In this document: one piece after another, positions 1 through 11,085 of the stretch | How positions within the stretch are numbered: the stretch's first letter is position 1 | How the letters are laid out: each line of letters starts with the position of its first letter | Assembly: GCA_945910005.1 (NCBI GenBank) | Contig: OX246740.1 | Span: forward strand, 2,790,736-2,854,735 | DNA length: 64,000 nt | Direction of reading: 5' to 3' | Source: Isoperla grammatica | Taxonomy: Eukaryota; Arthropoda; Insecta; Plecoptera; Perlodidae | Made by a program: the position numbers and the translations under genes | Notes under the pieces: model-generated | Databases searched by the model: none | Seen by the model: only the letters and a program-made list of their open reading frames with translations | What the model was told of the DNA's origin: nothing

Positions 1-1136
1 ACCCAACAAAACAACTTTTTTATTTTTTTTAAATTTAATTTTACCTACGTATTTTTATTTATTTCGTTACCCAATCCCACCCCAACCTCAAAATTACTAC
101 CCCCAGACCCCTAATAATATTACATAGCAGCCTACTTTTACTCATGTAGTGGTCTAGTGGATCACTTTTACATTTTAGTGTATCTTTGCGATAATTTACT
201 ACGCGTATTTTGAATTTTCTGAACATTTTTAACAATGAGGGGGCTGATCATATGGTACAATGTTGAATGATCAAAGGGTCCATTTTGTTTTGCTCAACAG
301 TGCTTTGGCAATAGAACCTTGGTACGTACTATTTGCAATCATGTCATTCGTATGTTTGAAGTTTTTTTTTTATTCAGTAACTTTAATCAACTGTAGTACT
401 AGTTTCATTCTAGTACTAGTAGTGAGCGAAGCTATGAACTCTGAAAACCAGCTCTTAATTTAGCTAACTTAGCAAATTCACATTTTGTTATAAATATCAC
501 CGTCCAATAATGTTAGTGTTTAATGTTTTTTATATCATTGTACAAAATGTAAGCTGTTGCTATGTTCCATAGTATTCCATCTCCAAAACCTCGTGGATGA
601 ACTTGACAAACATTAATTTACTGTTCACTTTAATAAACGAGAAGTTACGTTGAGTGTGTAGGTCTCGCATAGTTTATTGAAGTTCAGTCTTGTGACACTA
701 AAGAATAAGTGATACTAATTATGTTGCATCGTATGACTCACATAGTTGATTGAACTTGAACATTCTAACACGTGTAAGAACTGTCATTTATAATGATGTC
801 ATAATGTAATATGTGCACAATAATATACTGTCAATAGTAGCCTACTTGACGACAACCTAAATGTCCATTTCACATTTCGATTACATGGACACTAGTAATG
901 AATGGGTACCCTTAGGGGGCTTTTTCTGAAATCTGCCACGGTTTAGTAATACGTACAATGTAACATTCAATATGGGTACAAAAGTAACGGGCACCAAAAT
1001 TACTTCTTTAAACTAACCCCATGGTTCGTAACTTCAATTTGGAATATTAATTTTAAAATGTGATTTTATGCCTGCAGTGGCATGTCCATGTTAGACAGAA
1101 GGATAGTATGAAATCTAAATTTAACTCAAGTATCCA
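1..1136. other. intergenic DNA, no gene seen
   Basis: AT-rich sequence with only short open frames, none with recognisable protein similarity or convincing splice borders. I see no RNA gene here. Confidence 0.5.
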
Positions 1137-1577
1137 ACTTTATTTTGGATATGGTATATTAAGTGAGGAAAGGATCCAACAGCTTACCTTCGTGTAGTAA
1201 GATGACGGATTTGCGAGTTTGAAGTACACATGAAGACATAATACAAAATATAACGAGACGTTTCGACCGAGGTCTTGCTCACTCGAGAGAAGAATGGCTA
1301 CTGCAACTACTCTAGTCAACTAAACAACTAGAATAAACTAGAATAGTTGTTTAGTTGTTTAGTTGACTAGAGTAGTTGCAGTAGCCATTCTTCTCTCGAG
1401 TGAGCAAGACCTCGGTCGAAACGTCTCGTTATATTTTGTATTATGTCTTCATGTGTACTTCAAACTCGCAAATCCGTCATCTTACTACACGAAGGTAAGC
1501 TGTTGGATCCTTTCCTCACTTAATATACCATTCCAGCCGATTGGCACCTACTTTCATAACCCTTTATTTTGGATATG
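1137..1577. repeat. long near-perfect inverted repeat (snap-back element)
   Basis: The arm from about 1153 to 1336 is repeated in reverse complement from about 1345 to 1532 with almost no mismatch, around a short centre built from repeats of the type TTAGTTG. A 16-base direct repeat, CTTTATTTTGGATATG, lies at both outer sides (about 1137-1152 and 1562-1577), which looks like a target duplication. Both arms contain GACGTTTCG / CGAAACGTC, a sequence typical of hammerhead-like ends of Penelope-type retroelements. The repeat class is an inference. No coding capacity is seen. Confidence 0.75.
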
Positions 1578-1792
1578 ATTTCCATGTTCATTTTATGAAC
1601 TTTCCATATTATTTTGTATTGAAAATGAAATCATGGGAGGGAGGCTTCAATATTTTAATACATATTACATATAATTTGCCAACCAACTTACTTAACATGA
1701 AACACACACTACTATCTGAACTGGGTCTGACATACCAGTAAATATACTGTAAAGTTACGTCCAGTATATATTTACATTACCTTACATAATAA

Positions 1793-1960
1793 TATAGTGG
1801 ACCCAAGATTACTGTACACCTGGTTTCGTCACATCCGGGGCAGTCGTAGCCAACCAGCGAACCGCCCGAGACACATCCGGGCCAATACCGATCGCTGATT
1901 GGCTACGAACCATTCGTCTGTGACGAAAGCATGTGTAAGGTAGTCTTGGGACAACTATAT
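1793..1960. mobile_element. MITE, family A copy 1
   Basis: Imperfect terminal inverted repeats of about 60 bp begin TATAGT and contain CCCAAGA...TTTCGTCAC and GTAGCCAA. A second copy of the same family lies at about 35725-35896. There is no coding capacity, so it is non-autonomous. TA at the outer ends suggests a TA-target superfamily, but the exact borders are uncertain. Confidence 0.65.
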
Positions 1961-3187
1961 TACCATATTTTTTATAACAAGAATAAGCAACTTGACAATA
2001 AAGTACATAAACGGTTCATACTTAAATAGCATTTGTAGTGTATTATTATAGTGTACAATTTTGTTACATCAAGTGGGTTGACAAAAATGAAAAATGTTTA
2101 TGATTGTTCAATCCAACGTCAATTATGATAATTGTTTAATTGTTATACTGTGTACTATTGTGTTTAAATACAAAATAAAATTGTTATGCCCATAAATCCA
2201 TGTTGGTGTTATTGTATAAAATAGTTGTGAGAGAAGTTTTGATTTGATTTTTGGATGTTTAACAACGTACTCAACTGTGGGGTCAATGACATCAGCCATT
2301 TGTTGGTCACCTCTCATGACAGGCAAAGCTACCCTGAACCTGTTCTATTCAGGGTTTAAAAGGTAAGTCTTTTGAAAATGAGAGTACGTCTAGGTCTACA
2401 ATTGAGGTTGTTGATGTGATCTTGACAAGTGGATATAATTCATGAGAAAATGCTGACAAAAAGAATAGTTAATACTTAACATACATATTACACTGCCCAC
2501 ATGACTTATTTTAATGTAATATTTCAGCCTCTTCATACAAATCTTGATTAAACTTGGCAATACACATTCAAAAGGCCTAAAAGGTATTAGCCTGTAATGC
2601 TATGTTTAAACTTTGACTTTAGAACCATCATAGCGTCTCTGTATCGCATAACAAATGCCAAATGATATAAATGTCCCCTACTGAAAATCAGTTCTTGTAA
2701 CTGCGTGGGTAGACAATAAATACAAATTTATTATTTATTTTATTTATCCTGAACCCGTTCTAACAATAACTATTGTAATCTAATTCTATTAGTGGACAAA
2801 ACCTCATCCAAAGCAACTGGAAGCAAAGGCACCATGCCTTTGCTTTTTTTTTTGCTAGAAGTAGCAATTTTAGTTTGTGGCTTGTTTCCACATTGTCGTT
2901 AGAATACGCAAGTCTCATCAGTTAGTCGGTTACGTATTACTTATTAGTCAGTTTATGTTGAGCCTAATCGCGGCTTGTGCTATAAGCTACATGTTTGTAG
3001 TCACAGTGCAGGGAGTTAGAAAAAGTGGCAGTTAACAAACCAGCTATGTTATGGTCAAGCTTAATTCCTATACCCTAGTCCCTAATTGCATTTTTTCAGT
3101 GCAGTTATCTGTGTTGGAAAACTTCAGGCGTAGGAACTTGGGCTGGTGATCAAATGTTGAAATACAGTAGTATGCTAAAATTTTCAC
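1961..3187. other. intergenic DNA downstream of LRRC27
   Basis: No gene seen. A short piece at about 2699-2746 (GTGGGTAGAC followed by ATTTATT repeats) matches the 3' end of the SINE family found at 17929, 25572 and 33895, and is probably a 5'-truncated copy. A small hairpin, CCCTGAA...TTCAGGG, lies near 2331-2356. Confidence 0.45.
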
Positions 3188-3197
3188 TTTATTTATT
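3188..3197 (-). terminator. poly(A) signal of the LRRC27 gene
   Basis: On the minus strand two overlapping AATAAA hexamers (plus-strand TTTATT at 3188 and 3192) lie about 100 bases past the LRRC27 stop codon. This is the expected place for cleavage and polyadenylation. Confidence 0.6.
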
Positions 3198-3291
3198 GTT
3201 CTAAATTATATTTATATTTATAAGGTATCACATTCTGCACTCATAAGACTAGAGATTGTTGATAAGTCAAGTACACTGGCTCTTGTAAACA

Positions 3292-3423
3292 TTATTTTGA
3301 ATTCCTTTGGGGAAAATGAGGAATGCCCTTCTGCCACATATTTCTTTCTGATATTTTTGAGATTGCATCTTCTTTGGCATTTCTTAATTTTATAACTTCC
3401 AATTTCTTCTGAAGGTTAGCAAG
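3292..3423 (-). CDS. LRRC27: LRRC27 probable exon 6 with stop codon
   Basis: The exon follows TATTTTTCAG in phase 0 and begins LANLQKKLEVIKLRNAKEDA, a coiled-coil-like heptad pattern. It ends PQRNSK then TAA at 3294-3292. A poly(A) signal follows about 100 bases later. Confidence 0.65.
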   Translation of the reverse strand, partial: LANLQKKLEVIKLRNAKEDAISKISERNMWQKGIPHFPQRNSK

Positions 3424-6400
3424 CTGAAAAATAGGAAGTGGTATTATTGGATGTTCAATTTAACAAATTACAATTCCAATGTCCAACCCACCTTTGCAGT
3501 AAAATTTATAACAAACTTCCCCAATCAGTAAACAACTCTACATCTCTTTCTATTTTTAAATACAGGCTAAAAACTTTCCCTTTTAATTAAACCACTCTAC
3601 ACTTTGAAAGAATTTTTTGATAATTACTGTAACAACTTAAATTCCCATTCTCTGACCCATCCTTACTGTTATTTCTGAATGTAGGCATATGTGTATTTTG
3701 TAGTTTTGTATGTATATTTTATTCTGTATGTATAGTAGGACCTATCTATATTTTTAGTTTGAACCAATATTTGTATTCTGTACAAATGGCATTGTGAAAT
3801 AAAATAATCATAATCTAAATAATGTCCACTCATTGTCTAGGCATCTTTCTCTTGTATTTCTTACCTGTTTTATCTCTGAATCTAAAGCTCTTTGCTTAGT
3901 TCTCGGTGAAAGATTCTCCTCTATTTTTGATTCACCCATATTTTTTAGTGTAATAAATATTTCTGCCATCTCTTCACTGACATCCCTGAAATTCAAATCG
4001 CTATTATTCCACAACTTATGTGTCACCGAAATACGAAACACATTGAATAAACTTCGCAGAGACATCGATCATGAACATAACATCCCAACAAACAAGTACA
4101 AAATATCAGTACAGTAAAACTTCTTTATAACAAACTCTTGGGGGCCAGGGCCAGATTATTAATTTGTTATAAACAACATAAAATATAACTTTCTTTATAA
4201 AGATGATATACCTTTACATGGATTAGAACCTTTGTCCTTTTGGGACCTGAAAAACAAACAGTTTGCTATAATATAGATCATTTTGTTAAAAAGAAGTTTC
4301 ACTGTACAGGTAACTACGTTGCCTTCTCATGCCCGCCCCCCAACCCCCAGATGTAAACCTGTAAAACATAGTCATACCCTCTACCAATGTTGAGTAAAAA
4401 ATGCTTGGATACTATTACAATATTATTATAAGTCGTCAATAACTGATATACAAGACACAGGTTTATCCATGCTCGCATATTACAGGTTGTCGCCCTAGGC
4501 TAGCTGCTTGAGTTAACGTGGGGTCGGTTTGGGAGGGCGCCAGGAGTTCACACTGCCTTGATGGGTATAGGATCGGGGAACTGCCTACCGCAAACCCTAT
4601 AAACAGGCGCGGCGATCCCCCCCGCAAATCCGGGCCCCCGGGCGGCCACCAGAAAGTCCCTATGATACAAATACTTCTCTGTATATTGCTAAAAAAAATC
4701 TTAACCCCCAATCTATAAGTATTATTTTGAAATTATAATTGAATTGATTGAAATATTTTTTTGTATATATTCAATGAATTACTTGAACATAATTGAAATT
4801 ATTTTGCTACTGGTAGGGTGGCCCTAATCGCGCCCTAAAATCGCATTTTTTGCCATAAAATTCAATGCAACCCCAAAAAAATAAGCGCCTTCGGCATATT
4901 TGCCTCCGGCGGCTGGGGACCCCAGCTGCGCTACGCATCGTGCTGGCCCCCCGAAGCCCAGCATCTCGGGCCTTTTATGCCAGTCCGCCCCAGGGAATTG
5001 CGTAATCTCCAAAACGAGTTCGATTACATCAACTTTTTAAAGCTTGTTCTAATCAGCGTTTAATTATCTACAACGTGATACATACTTTAATCATGTGCAA
5101 TTACATGTTGGTCTAGTGTACCGTGTTTATGGTAAACAGGTGTAGGCCTAGGTTTTTTCACTCTTGCAATGGGTACGATAGGGGAATTGCGTAATCTTCA
5201 AAACGAGTTTGATTACAACTACGTTTTAAAGCTCTGTTTTAATCAGCGTTTAATTATCTACAATGTAAAACAAAATTTAATCATGTGTAGTTACATGTTG
5301 GTCTACTGTACCGTGTTTTTGGTAAGCAGGTGTGTTTTTTCAATCTTTCAATTGGGAAGATAGGGGAATTGCGTAATCTTCAAAACGAGTTTGATTACAA
5401 CTACTTTTTAAAGCTCTGTCTTAGTCATCGTTTAATTATCTACAATGTGGTACATAATTTAATCATGTGATAGGGGAATTGCGTAATCTTCAAAACGAGT
5501 TTGATTACAACTACTTTTTAAAGCTCTGTCTTAGTCATCGTTTAATTATCTACAATGTGGTACATAATTTAATCATGTGTAATTACATGTTGGTATACTG
5601 TACCGTGTTTTGGTAAACAGGTGTAGGTTTTTCAATCTTACAATGGGAAAGATAGGGGAATTACGTAATCTCCAAAACGAGTTTAATTACAACTACTTTT
5701 TAAAGCTCTGTATTAATCATCGTTTAATCATCTACAATGTGGTACATAATTTAATCATGTGTAATTACATGTTGGTATACTGTTGTTTTTTCAATCTTAC
5801 AATTGGGAAGATAGGGGATAAAGCTATCTTTACTACAATTAGGTACGGAACGTGCTTCTCTACATTTACGTACACTTACTTGTAGCTGGAATGTACACAA
5901 GTACACAAAGTTATCATGAACAATGTTTTTTTATTGACAAATATATAATTGTTAATGTTGTTAATATATATAATTGTTTATGTTGCATCATAAAACAATA
6001 CATTCATGTTATGTGCGCTTTCCCAATAATTATACCACAATATACGTTACATAAAAATAAAACCCAAAAATAATGTCCTCAGCCAGGTAGATCAGCTGTT
6101 GCCGGCTTACGTCGTCTCTGGGTCAACAACTTAACATCAAAACAAAAGTCATATGATCGCAATACCGCGTGCTGTTATCAACGTCCAATGACTCACCGAC
6201 TCGGCAGGTCGCGGGAGCGATTGACGCGTATTCCACCGATCAATAAAGTTCTTATTAAACAACAATATTATAAATAAGATTACTTAATAAATTGAGGTAG
6301 ATAGTTCTGTTAGCGTTCTTTAGTCTGAACGTATAAGATAATGTCCATTAGATACTTTATAATTAGCCTGAATAATTAATGGCAATAACTAGGCCTGTAA

Positions 6401-9400
6401 ACTACTGGTTGACCAGATCCAGCATGATGGCATAATAGCCAAATGTGGGCATTTGAGAAGAAGAAGAAACTTCTTGGCCGTGATTAACAGTTCAATAGTG
6501 CAACGAATAAATAAAACGATGATTGTCTGTACTCATCCTCACCCTCTGGGTTCCTCAGCACGTCGTCAACGATGTTTCCAGTGGGGTGGGTGGCGATTGA
6601 TGATGGCGATGTGGGCGATCTCGAAGCGATGTCTTGGAGAATCGTTGGGGGGGGGGGGCGGGGGGGATGAAGATATGGGACGATGATTAGCGGCGGTTGT
6701 CACTAAAGTAAAGTGATAGTACTTATATTTAATTATTATTACGTACAGTGGAGCGCCACTGAATATTAGATTACCAAAGGTATACTTTTATCAGTTCCCG
6801 ACTGTCACTAATAATGTTAAATACACGCACTCGGCAATAAGTGCTTCTATACGGACACTTAGGTTGGAATTCATAGTCGGCCCCTACACCTAGGGGCGCC
6901 CATTGTTACCAAGGTAACAATTGTTTGCATGTTATTTCCCATAAACAAAACAAATCCATAGCAACAATGGGTGCCCCTAGGTGTAGGGGCCGACTATGAA
7001 TTCCAACCTTAGTCCACGCACTTACTATGCTGTACGCAATGTAGCCAAGCGTGCTTTTAATCCGATTCAGTCGTCGCGATGTTTCCGGCTCGAACTCTCG
7101 ACCTCGTGTGTCTCGCTATCTTTTACTATCTCCTCGCTTATCGTGGCAGTAGGGGTAGGTATCAGGGGGTACGGAATGGGTGATCGGTACTGCAGGGTTC
7201 AAAAGACTGTTACATCTGTTACGTAGTTACACATTACACTGCATGTTTGAATTTCATTTAGCCTACACGTACACATACATACACATTAAAATGTGAAGAA
7301 CAGGCCTAAAGCTAGACATAAAATATACCTACCATACCAAAACTTGATCCTGGACTCGACTATGTGCGACTAGAAAATCAACCCTCTTATAGTATAAGCT
7401 AAGGTGTGCTTACCTCAATCTGTCTGCTGTTCTACTGGGTCTTGGCTTTTCTGTCCCGTCAAAAACTAGATTGGGGTCTGTGTCGTACGGTGTGGACATT
7501 TCAAAGTTTTTCTGTTTCATATCCTTCTTTTTCATTTGGTAATCCAACCTCCATTCTTTGAGAGTAGCTTGATCTCTGGGAAATATGTTTTCATGACAAT
7601 TCATTTTTATTTTATTTTATGTAAGGTTTGGTTTAGTTCGAAACATCTTGAAGTGTCAAGTAATACGAAGATTATAATTGAACGGCAAAGGATAAGGGAA
7701 AAATAGATAGACTAAAGATTGGAATAAATATTCAACCAATAATCCAGGATATGCATGGTAATATTATGTAGAAAAATGATAAGACTGGCAGAAATGAGGA
7801 AAGAATGGAGAGCTATTAAACTAATAGATTGATTGAAGTGTTGTCTCATTTTAAATACTATAGACTATAATCCCACACCCCCAGATACAAGTTTAAGCAA
7901 ATTCTTACATTATTTGTTTTTTAATTGAATGTGAATGCCAAGATTAAATGGGTTCTCTGACATTCCTATTATAACTAAATTCTTTTCTTTAGCCTAATGT
8001 TGTAAGTTGGCGAAAGAGAAGCAATTAAGTTCTTCCAGGAAGGTCTCATTCGGGAAACAGCTGGAAACTAAAATATGTACTTACAGTCGTTTTTGCAGAA
8101 CCCTGCCCTGTTTTTCTAGCATATCTCTGAGCTTCGTCATCATCATATCACGGACGTAGCGTTGTCGTAGTTTGGCTTCCTTCTTGGCCATTCTCCTGTC
8201 GTGTAGGGAAGTCTTTGGCAGCTGTGCCGATAGTATCTCTCTGATCGTCCACACTTCCTCTTCTTTTAAACCCGTCTCATCCAGGTCGTCGCAATCGTAC
8301 TCATTTCCGAAGTCACCGGCTTCTTTCATGTTTTCATACTTTATGTAAACGTGCGATTTTGGTCTTGAGTTGTTATTCATTAGTAATGGCTTTGTGATGC
8401 CAACGCACGTCAATGGAGGAACTTTGGACTGGAAATACTTATCGGGGGAACTTGCCATTCTCCTTAGTTCTGCATTAGTGCACGACATGGACTTGTATTT
8501 CCTCATTTTTCTTCCAATAATATCTGTAAATTTTCACATGCACATCATTACAATTAAATAAAAGTAACATTTTTATTTGTTGCTTATACCCAATCATAAT
8601 AAGAGTTGATTTCTATTATGTGGCTCATTTGCTATGACGGCTCCAAATTTACTGCTTACACTACCATTTACTACTACACTACATTACAAAAGTAAAAATA
8701 CAGCACCCGAACTGGGATTGAATTCGAAGCAGGAATAAACCCACAGGACCAAATGAGCCACAAAAAAACTGTCATTACAATTAAATACATATTATCTAGA
8801 TATAGCCCTATATAATGTTGCTACGGGCAAGTGGGGTGACTGTCACTTTCTTTACAATATATATTTTGTTAAAATAGTGAACAAACCTTATAAATATGTA
8901 TTCAATGTAGTCTGCATATTTTGATGAATCCCATTAAGAATGCATGATTTTAAATAGTTTCTTAACTATTTAGACCACATATTGCTGAAATATATGTTAA
9001 ATAAAATATAGTGACTTTTGTCACCCCGCACTTGGGGTCACTATTATGGTCACTATAGTCAACATGCTAAGTAAATGCAAAACACTGCTCTAGTGAAGAC
9101 GAGGGGTGACTATGGTGATTAGATATGTGTTATACAAGTCAAAATGAATAATTTAATTTGTGAAATTAATAATTTGTTATAAGCTTTGAACACAGTAAAT
9201 GATACAATTATTTGAGAATTTATGGAGGTGTGCTGTTACACTTCGAAGTTTGTACTTAAGGCCTACATTTGAAGAAGGTGTCGTTCATTTTTGAGTTGTA
9301 TGATTACATATAAAACTAAAAATGAATGGCAACATTATGAATAAAATCCATTATTTTAAAGTTTGCGAAGAATCCCAGTCCATTTAACATGTGTGTAACG

Positions 9401-11085
9401 GCGGCGAAATGGAAATTTGGAGGAACTTCAACGGCAAAAATTAACAAATTAACCAAATAATTTCGATGACTAGAAATAGTTAATTGTTCATAAACATTTT
9501 CTAATGCTGTACATAAAAAACAGTGTATTTTCGGTATATTTCTTGAAAAAAGTGGGCTCCAAAAGTGTAACAGTACACTCCATAAATAGTAAATACCATT
9601 ATTTGTTTTGCATTGATATATAGTTAAAACCTTGGGCATAAACTAAACCAACATAACCTAATTTTAACATATGTTAAGTCTCCCAAAATTTGGTTTATAT
9701 CACCAAACACAAATAAAGGCGATGACGATAATTGATAAAACTGTTATTTATTCAGTGAAACGATAAACAAAATTGTAATAAAGTGTACCACTTACATCAG
9801 ATGTTGCACTTGTATCCCTCTAAATTACAGAAGTTACCAGTCTTTTCTAAACATGAGGCCAGAGGCAGCACAAGGTCCACTTGATCTCCGCCTAGCGGAG
9901 GCTCGTCGAACTCCCAAGTTACGAGTTCGACGAGCCCCTCTTTTATTTCTCTATGGACGAGCCTCCGCTAGTCGGAAATGAAGTGGACCTTTAAGGCAGC
10001 ATACTGAGCACAAAGCATGTGAAACAGAAGATGTAGCCAACATAACGTAGGCCTACATTACGAAATCATCCAATAAGTCACTAAAGCCTATAAATGACCA
10101 GTCACCCCACTTGACGGTAAAACATTAGAAACACCTGCTTACCTTTTTCTTTTGCACTCTGATAAAAGGGCTCGGCAATTGGACGAATGTTCGATGGTGA
10201 TGAAATTTCTAACTCTTCTCTTAGAAATGCGAGAAGATTGGGGACACCTTTGGCTAGCACCTCTGGCGGTGGGTATTTCACAGGATTTCCTTGCAGCTGG
10301 ATACCTTTCAGCTTTGGTACTAGTCCTGTAATATTATTTTTTCAGTAGCCTAGTTTTATTGGCGTAGTAATAATATTGTACCATTCCATAAAATATTAAT
10401 GATTGTTGTTTACATTTATAATTTGTCTACATAAAATAGCCTATAATAATTATGAAGGTTATTGAGTGTTATATGTGTATTATTAAAAAAATACTAGTAC
10501 ACAAGTTTCAATGCATGCTAAAATAAAAATGGAAACATATAATTATATATATACATTTGCAAGTAGGCTACCTATCATATGTAGCAGTTTATAATTTATT
10601 AACACTATTATCCCCCCAAGTTCCAAAGGGGGTAAAATATTTATATTCTTACCTAATTCAAGGGGCAATGCAGTGATGTTGTTGCCTTGAAGAAGAAGAG
10701 TTTCCAAATTAGAATGGTAGGCGATATCTTTTGGCAAAGTGGATAATTTATTATTTCTCACGTCTAACCATTTTAAATTTGTCAGTGTCGTAAAGAAATT
10801 TTGCGGTAATTCTTCCAAGCTATTTCCTTCTAAATAAAGATATTGCACCACTTTTATTTCATCCAAGTTGAACAGAATTTCTTTTAGGTTCATGAAAGAT
10901 AAATCCAGACTTATAATTCCATCATGATGTAAAATAGGCGCAGGTGGGCCTGGTCTCGCAGTGTTGGAGGTAGGCTTAGATGGAGATATTGGTCTACTCT
11001 CTTGATCGAACTGCACCACCGAGGTAGACATATCAACAGGCTTGGCTCTACTTGCTTCGTCATGGACATTTTCATTTTCTTCCAT
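3292..11085 (-). CDS. LRRC27: LRRC27-like protein, complete spliced gene (six coding exons)
   Basis: I reconstruct the coding sequence as the complement of join(3292..3423, 3865..4051, 7414..7575, 8085..8523, 10143..10325, 10653..11085). This gives 1536 nt, 511 aa plus stop, close to the 530 aa I recall for human LRRC27. All introns are GT-AG and the phases match at every joint (1, 1, 2, 2, 0). The N-terminal part has LxxLxL leucine-rich repeats (for example LPQNFFTTLTNLKWLDVRNN), which align with the LRR block of vertebrate LRRC27. The C-terminal half is Lys/Glu/Arg-rich and probably coiled-coil, with an LKEWR segment that resembles the LQEWR region of the human protein. The function of LRRC27 is poorly known. 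The two last exons are assigned by phase and composition rather than by clear similarity. The gene lies head-to-head with NELFA. Confidence 0.85.
3480..3800 (+). mobile_element. LINE 3' end fragment
   Basis: A frame beginning near 3512 reads LPQSVNNSTSLSIFKYRLKT and then stops at about 3590. This WNxLP...FKxRLK pattern is the usual C-terminal end of CR1/Jockey-type ORF2 proteins. About 200 bases of AT-rich 3' UTR with an AATAAA-like end follow. Only this tail is present, so it is a 5'-truncated copy in the last LRRC27 intron, antisense to the gene. Confidence 0.65.
3865..4051 (-). CDS. LRRC27: LRRC27 probable exon 5
   Basis: The acceptor GCGAAG/T restores the frame from exon 4 and the donor is CAG/GTAAGA, phase 0. 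It encodes a mixed helical region ending ALDSEIKQ. It is assigned by phase fit. An additional exon between 4052 and 7413 cannot be excluded. Confidence 0.6.
4112..4304. mobile_element. Tc1/mariner (pogo-like) MITE
   Basis: Terminal inverted repeats of about 25 bp begin CAGTAAAACTTCTTTATAAC on the left and, on the other strand, CAGTGAAACTTCTTTTTAAC on the right. TA dinucleotides flank both ends (4110-4111, 4305-4306), the target duplication of this superfamily. It is 193 bp and non-coding, in an LRRC27 intron. Confidence 0.8.
4560..4985. repeat. GC-rich block of unknown origin
   Basis: Two GC-rich patches (4560-4660 and 4870-4985) stand out from the AT-rich intron, with CCCGGGCGGCC-type sequence and runs of C. 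The open frames that cross them have no recognisable product. They probably belong to an old dispersed repeat. Confidence 0.35.
4988..5820 (+). repeat. tandem repeat, about 180-bp unit, five to six copies
   Basis: A unit beginning GGGGAATTGCGTAATCTTCA recurs near 4993, 5181, 5362, 5470 and 5655, with a last partial copy near 5790. Most units are about 180 bp; one is about 109 bp and lacks its end. They contain AAAACGAGTTTGATTACAAC and GTTTAATTATCTACAATG in fixed order. No protein is conserved across units. The array lies in the largest LRRC27 intron. Confidence 0.85.
6862..7008. mobile_element. MITE with TTA target duplication (PIF/Harbinger-like)
   Basis: Almost perfect inverted arms of about 50 bp start GGTTGGAATTCATAGTCGG, and TTA lies on both sides (6859-6861, 7009-7011). 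A 3-bp TWA duplication is characteristic of PIF/Harbinger elements. It is 147 bp, non-coding, in an LRRC27 intron. Confidence 0.8.
7414..7575 (-). CDS. LRRC27: LRRC27 exon 4 (coiled-coil segment)
   Basis: The exon follows TTTCCCAG and continues the frame as LDQATLKEWRLDYQMKKKD. It resembles the charged helix of vertebrate LRRC27. The donor AG/GTAAGC leaves phase 2. Confidence 0.8.
8085..8523 (-). CDS. LRRC27: LRRC27 exon 3 (charged linker)
   Basis: The exon follows TTTACAG and opens with the codons for DIIGRKMRKYKSMSC. It holds an acidic stretch (YDCDDLDETGLKEEEV) and a basic helical tail (MAKKEAKLRQRYVRDMM). The donor is CT/GTAAGT, phase 2. Confidence 0.8.
8615..8768. repeat. short inverted repeat, possible MITE or SINE piece
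   Basis: GTGGCTCATTTG near 8621 is repeated in reverse complement near 8751-8762. The right side read on the minus strand has a loose tRNA-like look, but no clear B box. Class uncertain. Confidence 0.35.
8822..10119. mobile_element. 1.3-kb DNA transposon with terminal inverted repeats
   Basis: The left end at 8822 and the right end at 10119 (reverse strand) share TAC(G/C)G(G/T)CAAGTGGGGTGACTG. Related GTGGGGTGAC-like motifs recur inside, near 9018 and 9103, as subterminal repeats. The only sizeable open frame (minus, 9316-9639) is not a transposase I recognise, so the element is probably non-autonomous. It lies in an LRRC27 intron between exons 2 and 3 and contains a nested MITE. Confidence 0.65.
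9872..9991. mobile_element. 120-bp palindromic MITE nested in the larger element
   Basis: The arms AAGGTCCACTT...CTAGCGGAGGCTCGTC pair over about 35 bp, with a second inner hairpin (GAACTC...GAGTTC). AGGCAGCA occurs just outside both ends (about 9863-9870 and 9994-10001), which looks like an 8-bp target duplication of hAT type. Confidence 0.65.
10143..10325 (-). CDS. LRRC27: LRRC27 exon 2 (last LRR and cap)
   Basis: The exon follows TTACAG and is in phase with exon 1. It encodes LVPKLKGIQLQGNPVKYPPP, which ends the LRR block as in vertebrate LRRC27, then a helix of the type VPNLLAFLREEL. The donor is G/GTAAGC. Confidence 0.8.
10653..11085 (-). CDS. LRRC27: LRRC27 exon 1 (start codon and LRRs)
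   Basis: The ATG is at 11085-11083. About 60 residues are Ser/Pro-rich, and then LRRs begin (SLDLSFMNL, YLYLEGNSLEELP, WLDVRNNKLSTLP, TLLLQGNNITALP). The exon ends with TTAG before GTAAGA at 10652 and leaves phase 1. The frame runs on past this donor to a stop, but the LRR pattern breaks there, which supports splicing. Confidence 0.85.

Noticed and set aside
4463..4718. Overlapping frames on both strands in the GC-rich block
   Set aside because: Frames are open on both strands because of base composition; no known product, and the block looks like an old repeat.
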